Below, piece by piece: positions 34,960-45,488 of a stretch of DNA of 64,000 bases. This stretch comes from JBDSKH01 sp035556655 (GTDB lineage: Bacteria; Actinomycetota; Actinomycetes; Actinomycetales; Microbacteriaceae). Made by a program: the position numbers and the translations under genes. Under the pieces are notes generated by a model. The model was given only the letters and a program-made list of their open reading frames with translations, had not been told where the DNA came from and ran no database searches. The stretch lies in NCBI GenBank assembly GCA_035556655.1, contig DATMFW010000026.1, forward strand, positions 11,717 through 75,716, given 5' to 3'. The number at the start of each line of letters is the position of its first letter. Position 1 is the stretch's first letter.

Positions 34960-37041
34960 CTACCCCACGACGAGCGTGTTGCGCTCGACGTGATGACACG
35001 CGACGGACACCCCGTCTTTTGGCTGGAGGGCGGGGTCCTCGCCGATGCAGCGCGCCTGCGCGGCCTCGTCGAGGAGCTTGTAGAGCGGGCAGCGGGTGCG
35101 GAACCGGCACCCGGTGATCTCCTGGGCCGGGCTCGGCAGATCCCCGTCGAGCAGCACCCTGCTGCGCTCGCGTTCGGCCGCGGGGTCGGGGATCGGTGCC
35201 GCCGACATGAGCGCCTGGGTGTAGGGGTGCTTCGGATCGTCGAACACCGTCGCGATGGGCCCATGCTCGACGATGCGGCCGAGATACATGACGGCGACGT
35301 CGTCGGCGATCTGGCGCACCACGGCGAGGTCGTGGGCGACGAACACCAGCGACAAGCCCAGCGCGTCGCGCAGGTCCTGCAGCAGGTTGATCACCCCGGC
35401 CTGGATCGACACGTCGAGCGCCGACACCGGTTCGTCGAGCACCAGGATGCGGGGATCCGTCGCGAGGCCGCGTGCGATCCCGATGCGCTGGCGCTGACCA
35501 CCGGAGAACTCGTGCGGGTACCGGTCGGCCATCGCGGCATCGAGCCCGACCAGCTCGAGCAGTTCGGCGACCCGGCGGTCGCGGACCTCGCGCGGGACCC
35601 GCTGGGCCACGAGCGGCTCGCCGATCACCTCGCCGACCGGCAGGCGCGGATCCACCGCTGCCGCCGGATCCTGGAAAACGATCTGGATGTCGGAGCGCAG
35701 CGCCCGGCGCTGCGTCGCCGTGAGCGTGGCCACATCGCGGCCCTCCACGACGATGCTGCCGCGCTGCGGTGCGGTCAGCTCCATCAGCTCCAGGATCGTC
35801 GTGGTCTTTCCGCACCCGGACTCCCCCACGATCGCCAGGGTGCGGCCCGCAGCGATCTCGAACGACACCCCGTCCACGGCGCGCACGGTGCCGATCCGCC
35901 TCCGGAAGACGCCGCCCCTGGTCAGCGGGAAGTGCTTCACCATGTCGGTCACCGACAGCACCACCGCGTCGTCGACGGGCGCCCGGTCGGCGATCGGCAA
36001 CGGCTCCGGCCGCGGGAAGATCGCCGGCCGCGGCAGGGTGCCGGCCGCGATCTCGTCGGCACGGTGGCACGCGCTCGGGTGCGAGAGGTCGGTGCCGTGC
36101 GGCACCAGTTCGGGTTCGTCGACCGAGCACCTCGGGATCGCGACCGGGCAGCGGGCGGCGAACGGGCATCCGGGGGGAAGGGCGGCCAGCGACGGCGGGC
36201 GCCCCTCGAGCTGCACGAGGCGTTCGGTGCCCGCCGTCCGGATGTTGGGAACCGAGCGCAGCAGCCCGATCGTGTAGGGCATCGTCGGCTCGTAGAACAC
36301 GTCGTCGACCGCGCCGAGCTCGACGAGCTTGCCCGCGTACATGACGGCGACCCGATCGGCGTGCCCGGCGATCACGCCGAGGTCGTGGGTGATCAGCGAC
36401 ACGGCGGCCCCGGTGATCCGCTTGGCCTCCTCGAGCACCTCGAGGATCTGCGCCTGGATGGTCACATCGAGAGCCGTCGTCGGTTCGTCCGCGATGATCA
36501 GGCGCGGGTTGTTCGCGATCGCCATCGCGATCATGGCGCGCTGCCGCATCCCGCCCGAGAACTCGTGGGGGAACGCCTTCACCCGCCGGACCGGGTCGGG
36601 GATGCCGACGATCCGCAGCAGCTCGACCGCGCGGGTCTCGGCCGCCTGACGGGTGAGCGTCCGGTCGTGCAGGCGTAGAGCCTCGCCGATCTGGTCGCCG
36701 ATCGTGTAGACGGGGGTCAGCGCCGACAGCGGGTCCTGGAAGATGATCGAGAGCTCTTTGCCCCGGATGCGGGAGAGCTCACGATCGTCCAGCCGCAGCA
36801 GTGACCTGCCCTGGAACAGGATCTCGCCCTCGACGCGGGCGTTGTCCGGCAGCAGGCCCATGATCGCCAGCGACGACACCGACTTGCCCGAGCCGGATTC
36901 CCCGACGATGCCGAGGAACTCGCCCTCCGAGATCGTGTAGCTGATGTCGCGCACGGCGCGCACATCGCCGGAGGCCTGCGGGAAGGTCACCGAGAGGTTG
37001 CGCACCTCCAGCAGCGGGGTCCCCGCGCGACGCTCAGCCAT
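34960..37041 (-). CDS. Fused OppD-OppF ABC ATPase
   Basis: A 693-residue protein made of two ATPase domains. The first (about residues 10-330) has GESGSGKS, FSGGMRQRAMI and LIIADEPTTALD. The second (about 350-690) has GESGCGKT, FSGGQRQRIGI and ILVLDEPVSALD. Each ends with an oligopeptide-transporter extension that includes Cys residues (FAARCPVAIPRCS; RFRTRCPLYKLL). It powers the adjacent OppBC-type permeases. The fused arrangement replaces the two separate ATPases found in many bacteria and is repeated in the second importer. Confidence 0.93.
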   Translation of the reverse strand: MAERRAGTPLLEVRNLSVTFPQASGDVRAVRDISYTISEGEFLGIVGESGSGKSVSSLAIMGLLPDNARVEGEILFQGRSLLRLDDRELSRIRGKELSIIFQDPLSALTPVYTIGDQIGEALRLHDRTLTRQAAETRAVELLRIVGIPDPVRRVKAFPHEFSGGMRQRAMIAMAIANNPRLIIADEPTTALDVTIQAQILEVLEEAKRITGAAVSLITHDLGVIAGHADRVAVMYAGKLVELGAVDDVFYEPTMPYTIGLLRSVPNIRTAGTERLVQLEGRPPSLAALPPGCPFAARCPVAIPRCSVDEPELVPHGTDLSHPSACHRADEIAAGTLPRPAIFPRPEPLPIADRAPVDDAVVLSVTDMVKHFPLTRGGVFRRRIGTVRAVDGVSFEIAAGRTLAIVGESGCGKTTTILELMELTAPQRGSIVVEGRDVATLTATQRRALRSDIQIVFQDPAAAVDPRLPVGEVIGEPLVAQRVPREVRDRRVAELLELVGLDAAMADRYPHEFSGGQRQRIGIARGLATDPRILVLDEPVSALDVSIQAGVINLLQDLRDALGLSLVFVAHDLAVVRQIADDVAVMYLGRIVEHGPIATVFDDPKHPYTQALMSAAPIPDPAAERERSRVLLDGDLPSPAQEITGCRFRTRCPLYKLLDEAAQARCIGEDPALQPKDGVSVACHHVERNTLVVG

Positions 37042-37984
37042 GGTTCACCTTCGAGGTCGGGTCGACGGCGTCCCGCAGCGCATCGCCCACCAGGTTGATC
37101 GCCAGCAGCAGCACGACCACGACGATCGCGGGAGCGAGGAAGAGCCACGGGCGGGTGACCGCGGCCGCATCCCCGGCGTCGAGCAGGCTGCCGAGCGAGA
37201 CGTCGGGAAGCTGCACGCCGAATCCGAAGAAGCTGAGCGAGGTCTCGGCGAGGATCATGGCACCCACCCCGAGGGTGGCGTCGATGATCAGCAGGCTCGC
37301 CACGTTCGGGATGATGTGCCTGGTCACGACCGACCACGGGCCGAACCCCATGTATCGGGCGGCCTTGACGAAGTCGCGTTCCCGCAGCGAGCGGGTCTGC
37401 GAGCGCACCACCTGCGCCATGATCATCCAGCCGGTGAGGGCGAGGAAGAACGTCATCACGATCCAGCTGGCGCCGCGGAAGAACGGGTACAGGATGATCA
37501 GCACGAAGAAGGCCGGCAGCACCAGCATCAGGTCGATGAACCAGACGATCGCCTTGTCGGCGGCGCCGCCCACGTATCCCGCGAACGAGCCGATCAGCGC
37601 CGACAGGATCGTGGCCAGCGGCCCGGCGATGAAGCCGATCATCAGCGACTTCTGCAGGCCGACCATCACCTGGGTGAGCACGTCGTGGCCGAGCTGATCG
37701 GTCCCGAACCAGTGCACGGTCGTCGGCGGGTAGTTGAAGTACATGACGTCCTGCTGCGAGAACGTGTACGGGCTCAGCACCGGACCGACGAAGGCGAACA
37801 GCACCAGGAAGGTCAGCACGCTGCCGCCGATCCAGAATCGCGGCATCGCCTTCAGGCGCCGCCAGATCAGGCCGTTGCGCGACAGCGAGCGACGCCCCCG
37901 GACGGGCCGCTCGTCCGGCGGCACGTCGATGCCGAATCCGTCGGAGTCCTTCTCGGTCAGCGCATCGATGCTCGACAGCGTCAT
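37034..37984 (-). CDS. Oligopeptide ABC permease (OppC type)
   Basis: A 316-residue permease. A cytoplasmic N-terminus of about 40 residues precedes six helices. The binding-protein-dependent EAA loop is present as KAARYMGFGPWSVVTRHIIP. The first helix with FVGPVLSPYTF is typical of OppC/DppC. Its end overlaps the ATPase start by 8 nt, and the OppB-type gene lies 1 nt upstream, so it is in a tight operon. Confidence 0.92.
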   Translation of the reverse strand: MTLSSIDALTEKDSDGFGIDVPPDERPVRGRRSLSRNGLIWRRLKAMPRFWIGGSVLTFLVLFAFVGPVLSPYTFSQQDVMYFNYPPTTVHWFGTDQLGHDVLTQVMVGLQKSLMIGFIAGPLATILSALIGSFAGYVGGAADKAIVWFIDLMLVLPAFFVLIILYPFFRGASWIVMTFFLALTGWMIMAQVVRSQTRSLRERDFVKAARYMGFGPWSVVTRHIIPNVASLLIIDATLGVGAMILAETSLSFFGFGVQLPDVSLGSLLDAGDAAAVTRPWLFLAPAIVVVVLLLAINLVGDALRDAVDPTSKVNHG

Positions 37985-37985
37985 G

Positions 37986-38966
37986 TCAGCGCCTCACTCT
38001 CGGGTCGAGGGCGGCGTAGAGCACCTCGGACAGGGTCGACGAGCACAGGATCAGCACCGAGACGAACAGCGTCGCGCCGGCGATCGAGTTGATGTCGCTG
38101 GTCTGGATCGACTGCACCGCCTGCTCGCCCATGCCGTGCCAGCTGAAGACGAGCTCCAGCAGCGTCGCGCCCGCGATCAGGGTGCCGAAGCTGTACGCGA
38201 AGAACGTCGACATCGGGATCAGCGCGACCCGCACCCCGTGCCGCACCAGCGCCGAGGAGCGCGTGCGGCCCTTGGCGCGCGCGGTGCGGATGTAGTCGGC
38301 GCCGAGCACGTCGAGCATCGCGTTGCGCTGATACCGGCTGTAGGACGCCGCCGCCCCGAGGATCAGCACGATCGTGGGCAGCAGCAGGTGCGACAGCCGG
38401 TCTCCGAGGTTGCCCCAGAAGTCGGTGGGCGCATCGGCCGAGAACTGGCCGCTGAAGGTGATCAACTGGGTGCCGATCGCGTTGTTGAACTGGGTCGCGG
38501 CGATCATCAGCAGGATGCCCATCACGAAGGTCGGCGTCGCGAAGATCAGGTACGAGGCGTAGGTGACCACCTGGTCGCTCGCCCGGTACTGCCGCACCGC
38601 TCCCCAGACCCCCAGGATGACGCCGAGGATGGCGCCGATGATCGAGCCCACGAGCAGCAGCTGCAGGCTCACCCCGCCGCGCGTGATGAGCTGATCGGTG
38701 ACCGGGTGGTTGCTCACGGTGAGGCCCAGATCGCCGTGGAAGATGTTGATGAACCAGGTCCAGGTGCGCTCGATGAGCGGCACGTCCGGGTTGGCGCCCA
38801 GCAGGTCGAGCTTGTTGTCGATCACATGCTGCGGGGGGCGCGGATGCCGCGACTCGAGGTCGTGCACCGGGTTCAGGGTGAGGCTGGCGAGCACGTACGC
38901 CAGCGACGACACCACGGCGGTCAGGATCGAGTAGTTGAGGACGCGCCGCAGCAGGTAGACGATCAC
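37986..38966 (-). CDS. Oligopeptide ABC permease (OppB type)
   Basis: A 326-residue permease with the OppB/DppB pattern: MIVYLLRRVLNYSILTAVVS at the N-terminus, a large external loop (PVHDLESRHP and following) and the EAA loop YIRTARAKGRTRSSALVRHG. The GTG start overlaps the stop of the PH-domain gene (GTGA-type overlap), which places that gene at the head of this operon. Confidence 0.92.
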   Translation of the reverse strand: MIVYLLRRVLNYSILTAVVSSLAYVLASLTLNPVHDLESRHPRPPQHVIDNKLDLLGANPDVPLIERTWTWFINIFHGDLGLTVSNHPVTDQLITRGGVSLQLLLVGSIIGAILGVILGVWGAVRQYRASDQVVTYASYLIFATPTFVMGILLMIAATQFNNAIGTQLITFSGQFSADAPTDFWGNLGDRLSHLLLPTIVLILGAAASYSRYQRNAMLDVLGADYIRTARAKGRTRSSALVRHGVRVALIPMSTFFAYSFGTLIAGATLLELVFSWHGMGEQAVQSIQTSDINSIAGATLFVSVLILCSSTLSEVLYAALDPRVRR

Positions 38967-39484
38967 GCCGCGCCTGCCCAGGTGAGGGTGAGGATCGCGG
39001 CGGCCAGCGCCCCCGCGCCGATCAGCAGGGCGAGGGTGTCGGCCCGGCGCACGACGATCGCCGACGAGCTGTCATCCCCCGAGAGCCAGGCGGCGCGCAG
39101 CGCCGTCGCCGCGGGATCGTCGGCCTCCGATGCGGCCGATCGCCCGGCGAGCCGCCGTTTCGGGAACGGGCTCCCCCACGCCTCGACCCTGCGGCCGTCG
39201 TCGAGGTCGAGGATCAGCTGCAGCCGGCGGCGGACGGCGACGATGCGCGACCACGGCACCTCGGTGATGCGCCCGACGTTGGTCACCACGGCACGGTCCG
39301 GCAGCACCCGGATCGACGGGCGGATCAGCAGCAGCCAGGCGGCCCAGAGCACCAGGAGCGCGACCCCGGATGCGCGCGCGGCGACGAGCCAGGATCCGCG
39401 GATCACCGCATCCCCCAGCAGCAACGCCACCGCCACCGCGACGAACGCGAAGGCGACGACCGACGAGCCTGCCCGCATCGTCAT
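38963..39484 (-). CDS. PH-domain membrane protein
   Basis: A 173-residue protein with two N-terminal hydrophobic helices (about residues 7-25 and 33-55). A bacterial PH-like domain follows (RPSIRVLPDRAVVTNVGRIT, then EVPWSRIVAVRRRLQLILDL). A final hydrophobic helix is near residues 150-170. It lies between two oligopeptide importers, 5 nt after the second one's ATPase and overlapping OppB of the first. Its function is unknown; a role with the transporters is only suggested by position. Confidence 0.75.
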   Translation of the reverse strand: MTMRAGSSVVAFAFVAVAVALLLGDAVIRGSWLVAARASGVALLVLWAAWLLLIRPSIRVLPDRAVVTNVGRITEVPWSRIVAVRRRLQLILDLDDGRRVEAWGSPFPKRRLAGRSAASEADDPAATALRAAWLSGDDSSSAIVVRRADTLALLIGAGALAAAILTLTWAGAA

Positions 39485-39489
39485 CCCCC

Positions 39490-41210
<1,721 letters not shown>

Positions 41211-41214
<4 letters not shown>

Positions 41215-42200
41215 CGCAGCGCCCTCGCCCTCGGGTCGAGCGCTTCTCGCAGGGTCTCGCCGAGCATGATGAAGGCGAGCACCGTGATCGACAGCGCGAT
41301 GGACGGGTAGATCAGGGTCATCGGGTTGTTGCGCAGGTCGTTCTGCGCCGCGCTGATGTCGTTGCCCCAGGACATGATGTGGTTCGGAAGCCCCACGCCG
41401 AGGAAGGACAGCGTCGCCTCGGCCGTGATGCCCGCCGCCAGCGAGATCGTGGTGACCACGATCACCGGGGCGATCGAGTTGGGCAGCACGTGCCGCGCGA
41501 GAACCTTGATGCGCGAGAGTCCGAGGGCCGTCGAGGCCATCACGTAGTCGGACTGCTTGATGCGCAGCACCTCCGAGCGCAGGATGCGCGATGTCGATGG
41601 CCAGGCGAAGGCGCCGATGGCCAGGGCGATGACCCAGACGTTGCGGTGGGCCGAGAACACGCTCATCACCACCACGGCCGCCAGGATGTACGGGATCGCG
41701 AAGAAGATGTCGCCGATGCGCATCAGGACCGAGTCGACCCAGCCGCCGAAGAATCCGGCGAGGCCGCCCATCAGGATGCCCATGGTCGCGACGATGAGCG
41801 CCGAGATGATGCCCACCGACAGCGAGGTCGCGGTGCCGTGCACCATGCGCGAGAAGATGTCGCAACCCTGCTTCGTGAAGCCGAGCGGGTGCCCGGGAGC
41901 CGGGGCGCCGTTGCTCGCCGCGAACGGGTTGTGGTCGCGGCCGGGGTCGGCCGAGAGCCAGCAGTCGTCGTTCGGCGGCGCCGAGGTGAACACCCCCGGG
42001 AACAGCGCGACGAACACGATGAACAGGATCAGGACGCTCGAGATCCAGAACATCGGCCGCTTGCGCAGGTCACGCCAGGCGTCGAGCCAGAGGTTGCTCT
42101 TCTTGTCGCTGACGCGGACGGCGTCGACGGCGCCGAGGGCGGAATCCTCGACGGGGGCGACGTAGCGGGGTGCGGTGCGCACCGGGTTCTTACTTGACAT
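41211..42200 (-). CDS. Peptide ABC permease (DppC/OppC type)
   Basis: A 329-residue permease. A long N-terminal cytoplasmic stretch is followed by a helix near residue 55, then a large loop with NDDCWLSADPGRDHNPFAAS and the EAA loop MASTALGLSRIKVLARHVLP. The start overlaps the DppB-type gene by 11 nt. Gene order (B, C, fused ATPase) is conserved in both importers in the window. Confidence 0.92.
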
Positions 42201-43119
42201 AGCGGATCCTCGGGTCCAGGACCGCGTAGAGCAGATCGATGAACAGGTTGACGATGATGTACAGGATCACCATGACGGTCACGAACGAGACCACTGTGGC
42301 GTTCTCGTGCAGCTTGATCGCCTGGAACAGGGTGCCGCCGACGCCGCGGACGTTGAAGATGCCCTCCGTGACGGTCGCGCCGACCATCAGGATGCCGAAG
42401 TCGGCGGCGAGCGAGGTGGTCACCGGGATGAGCGAGTTGCGCAGGATGTGCACCGGGATCACCCGCCGGGTCGGCAGGCCCTTGCCCCATGCCATGCGCA
42501 CGAAGTCCTGGTTGCCGGTGTCGAGCACTGAGGCGCGGGTCAGCCGCAGGGTCACGGCGAGGTTGACGCTGGCCAGCACGATGGCGGGGAGGATCAGATC
42601 CTGCAGCGGCGCGCCCTGGGACACCGTCGTCCGGAACCAGCCCAGCTTGATCGCGAGGCCGAACTGCGCCACGAAGCCGATGACGAAGATCGGCAGCGAG
42701 ATGAGGATGAGGCTGACCACGAGCGAGGAGGCGTCGAAGATGCCGCCCTTGCGCAGGCCGGCGACGAGTCCGACCGAGATGCCGACGATGAGCTCGATGA
42801 GCACGGCCAGGACGGCGAGGCGGATCGTGATCGGGAACGCCCGGCTGAGCTGCTCGGAGACGGGCTGCCCGTTGAACGAGGTACCGAAGTCGCCCTGGAA
42901 GATGCCGGTGATGTAGTACCAGTACTGCACGAGGAACGGCTCGTTCAGGTGGTACTGGTCGCGGAGGCGGGCGAGGACCGCGGGGTTGGGCGTCTTGTCG
43001 CCGAAGAGGGCGAGGATCGGGTCCCCGGGAAGAGCGAAGACCAGGAAGTAGATGAGCAGCGTGGTGCCGATGAAGACCGGGATGATCTGCAGGACTCGGC
43101 GGACGATGTAACCGGCCAT
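42190..43119 (-). CDS. Peptide ABC permease (DppB/OppB type)
   Basis: A 309-residue permease with MAGYIVRRVLQIIPVFIGTT at its N-terminus, typical of DppB. The external loop includes LRDQYHLNEPFLVQYWYYIT and the EAA loop FVRMAWGKGLPTRRVIPVHI. It is first of the permease genes and follows a strong terminator that separates it from the binding-protein gene upstream. GAAGGT precedes the ATG. Confidence 0.93.
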   Translation of the reverse strand: MAGYIVRRVLQIIPVFIGTTLLIYFLVFALPGDPILALFGDKTPNPAVLARLRDQYHLNEPFLVQYWYYITGIFQGDFGTSFNGQPVSEQLSRAFPITIRLAVLAVLIELIVGISVGLVAGLRKGGIFDASSLVVSLILISLPIFVIGFVAQFGLAIKLGWFRTTVSQGAPLQDLILPAIVLASVNLAVTLRLTRASVLDTGNQDFVRMAWGKGLPTRRVIPVHILRNSLIPVTTSLAADFGILMVGATVTEGIFNVRGVGGTLFQAIKLHENATVVSFVTVMVILYIIVNLFIDLLYAVLDPRIRYVK

Positions 43120-43185
43120 GTATGGGACCTTCTTCTGGGTGTTCCTGTGCGAACGCCGTAGCGCGAATGTTACGCGCTCGGAAAA

Positions 43186-43222
43186 AAACCGTGGGGCGGC
43201 GGGTCGCGCCGCCCCACGGTTT
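43186..43222 (-). terminator. Strong intrinsic terminator/attenuator after the binding-protein gene
   Basis: AAACCGTGGGGCGGCG (43186-43201) pairs perfectly with 43207-43222 around a 5-nt loop. Read on the minus strand the stem ends in a run of seven T. It lies between the binding-protein gene and the permease genes. Partial read-through would give far more receptor than channel, a common design in peptide importers. Confidence 0.88.
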
Positions 43223-43230
43223 GCGGAGCC

Positions 43231-44853
43231 TTACTCCGACTTGGTGATCTGGTAGTACAGCGGAACCGAGTGCCAGTCGATGGCGACGTTGTCGACCGCC
43301 TCGCTGTAGCCACCCTGCACCGACGAGTACCACAGCGGGATCGCGGGGAGGTCCTTGAAGAGGATCTCCTGCGCCTGCTGGAAGTACTTGTTGGCCTCGT
43401 CCGTGTCGGACGCCGACGAACCCTGCTTCAGCAGGTTGTCGAAGTCCTTGTTCGAGTAATCACCGTCGTTCGATCCGGCGTTGGTGCCGTAGATCGGTCC
43501 CAGGAAGTTGAACAGACCCGGGTAGTCGGCCTGCCATCCGGTGCGGAACGCGGTCTGGATGCTCCGGTCGGTGATCGCGGTGCGCACCTCGGCGAACGTC
43601 GGGTACGGGTCGCCCGATGCGTCGATGTTCAGCACGTTCTTGATGCTGTTCGCCACGGCGTCGACCCACTCCTGGTGGCCGCCGTCCGCGTTGTACGCGA
43701 TCTTGAACTCGCCGTCCCACGGAGCGATGGCGTCGGCCTCAGCCCACTTCGCCTTCGCCTCGTCGGCGTTGTAGTTCAGGACCTCCGAACCGGGCGTGTC
43801 CTCCGAGTAGCCGTCGATGACGGGGCTCGTGAAGTCGTGCGCCGGCGTGCGGGTGCCGTCGAAGATCACGTCGGTGATCTCTTCGCGGTTGATCGCCATC
43901 GAGATGGCCGCGCGACGCAGCTCACCCTCCTTGCCGGAGAAGTGCGGCAGGCGGGCCGGGATGGTGAACGACTGGAAGATCGCTGCGGCCTGGTCGATCG
44001 AGCGGTCGCCCAGCTCGTCCTTGTAGGTCTTCAGCGCCGACGGCGGGATCGCGTCGAGGACGTCGAGGTTGCCACCGAGGAGGTCGGCGTAGGCCGCTTC
44101 CTGCGTGGTGTAGAACACGATCGAGAGACCGCCGTTCTGCGCCTTGCGGCCACCGTCGTAGTCCGGGTTCACGACGAGGTCGATCTTCTCGTTGTGCTGC
44201 CACGCGCCGTCACCCGACAGCATGTAGGGGCCGTTGCCGACCGGGTTCTCGCCGAAGCCCTCCTGGTCGTCGAAGAACGCCGACGGCAGCGGGTAGAACG
44301 CCGAGTAGCCGAGCCGCAGCGGGTAGTCCGCGAGCGACGAGTTGACGTGGATCTCGAAGGTCGAGTCATCGACGACGACGAGACCGCCGGTCTCCTTCAG
44401 CGAGGTGTCCTCGTCGTAGGAGAAGCCCACGATGTCCTCGAAGAAGTAGCTGTTGAGGGTCGCGTTGCTGGCCGTGGCGGCCCAGTCCCACGCGTCGACG
44501 AACGAGCTCGAGGTGACCTCTTCACCGTTGGTGAACTTCTGGCCGCTCTTCAGCTTGACGGTGAAGACGGTGTTGTCCTCGTTCGGGGTGATCGACTCGG
44601 CGACGTCGTTCTCGGGGGCGCCTTCGGCGGTGTAGTACACCAGGCCCGCGAAGATGGAGTCGATGATCTTGCCGCCACCGGTCTCGTTGGTGTTCGCCGG
44701 GATCAGCGGGTTCTGCGGCTCAGAGCCGTTCGCCGTGATGATCGCGGTGGGGTCGCCGGACGGGGTGTCTCCGCCGGTCGAGCACCCGCTGAGCACGAGC
44801 GCGCTGGCGATGGCCAGGCCCCCTGCTGCGGCTGCGATTCGCGTGATTCGCAA
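43231..44853 (-). CDS. Peptide ABC solute-binding lipoprotein (DppA/OppA type)
   Basis: A 540-residue family-5 binding protein. Signal IAAAAGGLAIASALVLSGC ends at the lipobox Cys. Family motifs include VFTVKLKSGQKFTNGEEVTS and KEGELRRAAISMAINREEIT. I choose the TTG start at 44851-44853 because AGGAGGAAC lies immediately upstream; the longer reading would add eleven residues with two Cys and no signal function. It is the first gene of the second importer. Confidence 0.9.
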   Translation of the reverse strand: MRITRIAAAAGGLAIASALVLSGCSTGGDTPSGDPTAIITANGSEPQNPLIPANTNETGGGKIIDSIFAGLVYYTAEGAPENDVAESITPNEDNTVFTVKLKSGQKFTNGEEVTSSSFVDAWDWAATASNATLNSYFFEDIVGFSYDEDTSLKETGGLVVVDDSTFEIHVNSSLADYPLRLGYSAFYPLPSAFFDDQEGFGENPVGNGPYMLSGDGAWQHNEKIDLVVNPDYDGGRKAQNGGLSIVFYTTQEAAYADLLGGNLDVLDAIPPSALKTYKDELGDRSIDQAAAIFQSFTIPARLPHFSGKEGELRRAAISMAINREEITDVIFDGTRTPAHDFTSPVIDGYSEDTPGSEVLNYNADEAKAKWAEADAIAPWDGEFKIAYNADGGHQEWVDAVANSIKNVLNIDASGDPYPTFAEVRTAITDRSIQTAFRTGWQADYPGLFNFLGPIYGTNAGSNDGDYSNKDFDNLLKQGSSASDTDEANKYFQQAQEILFKDLPAIPLWYSSVQGGYSEAVDNVAIDWHSVPLYYQITKSE

Positions 44854-44905
44854 TGTTCCTCCTGTGCAGAATGTGGCGGTGCACACGAGTCATCGCGGCA
44901 CCGCA

Positions 44906-44936
44906 CTGATACCGAAGACCCTAAGTCGGGGGTCAA
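44906..44936 (-). promoter_or_regulatory. Candidate promoter of the second peptide importer
   Basis: On the minus strand TTGACC (44931-44936) lies about 17-19 nt before a GGTATCAG stretch (TATCAG at 44906-44911). A leader of roughly 45 nt then carries the AGGAGG ribosome site. Confidence 0.4.
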
Positions 44937-44994
44937 CCGCTCGCAAATCCCTGACCGAGAATCGTTACACCTCGGAAACGAATCGTCAGGATCG

Positions 44995-45021
44995 TTGCGC
45001 CCGGCGCAAGAATCTTGCGCC
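44995..45021. promoter_or_regulatory. Two overlapping palindromes sharing a central arm
   Basis: TTGCGCC-C-GGCGCAA (44995-45009) and GGCGCAAGA-A-TCTTGCGCC (45003-45021) share their middle arm. Either half can pair, but not both at once in RNA. As DNA they form tandem operator-like sites between the divergent importer and DCC-protein genes. The binding factor is unknown. Confidence 0.5.
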
Positions 45022-45092
45022 ACGCGCTCCCGTCCGCGACTTTCTGTCATCGGCGGGGTGGAACGGGCGGGGCTCGTTCGGCGTACACGACG

Positions 45093-45098
45093 TAACAT
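45093..45098 (+). promoter_or_regulatory. Leaderless -10 box of the DCC-family gene
   Basis: TAACAT is 6 nt upstream of the GTG start at 45105, with no ribosome site between. Confidence 0.5.
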
Positions 45099-45104
45099 CG
45101 CCTG

Positions 45105-45488
45105 GTGGCCGCGACACCCGAACTGCCCCTGCTCGTGTTCGACGGTGATTGCGGTTTCTGCACCACCCTGGTGCGCCGCCTCGAGGCCTGGCTGCCGCAT
45201 CCGCCGCCGAGCGTCCCGTGGCAGTGGTCGGACCTCGATGCACTCGGTCTCACGCCGGAAGACGTGCGCGACTTCGCCTGGTATCTGACTCCACGGCACT
45301 CCTACGCCGGCGCGATGGCGTTCGCCGCCGTGCTGCGCGCCCAGCCGCGGATCGGGCTGCGCTTCGCCGGGACCCTGCTGGCGACCCCGCCGTTCTCGAT
45401 CGTCGCCGCGCTCGGCTACACCGTGATCGCCCGCTACCGCCACCGGCTGCCCGGCGGCACCCCCGCCTGCGCGATGCCCCGTGGCTGA
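45105..45488 (+). CDS. DCC-family thiol-disulfide-like protein (DUF393)
   Basis: A 127-residue protein with the founding DCC motif, FDGDCGFC (Asp13 to Cys19), near its start. This gives a thioredoxin-like CxxC (Cys16, Cys19). Later parts (LTPRHSYAGAMAFAAVLRAQ, PGGTPACAMPRG) fit the family. The exact reaction of DCC proteins is not known; thiol-disulfide exchange is assumed. The next gene overlaps by 8 nt, so the two are co-expressed. Confidence 0.85.
   Translation: MAATPELPLLVFDGDCGFCTTLVRRLEAWLPHPPPSVPWQWSDLDALGLTPEDVRDFAWYLTPRHSYAGAMAFAAVLRAQPRIGLRFAGTLLATPPFSIVAALGYTVIARYRHRLPGGTPACAMPRG

Noticed and set aside
44951..44990. CGAGAATCGTTACACCTCGG region as a riboswitch
   Set aside because: Only short imperfect pairing is possible and no known aptamer core is present.
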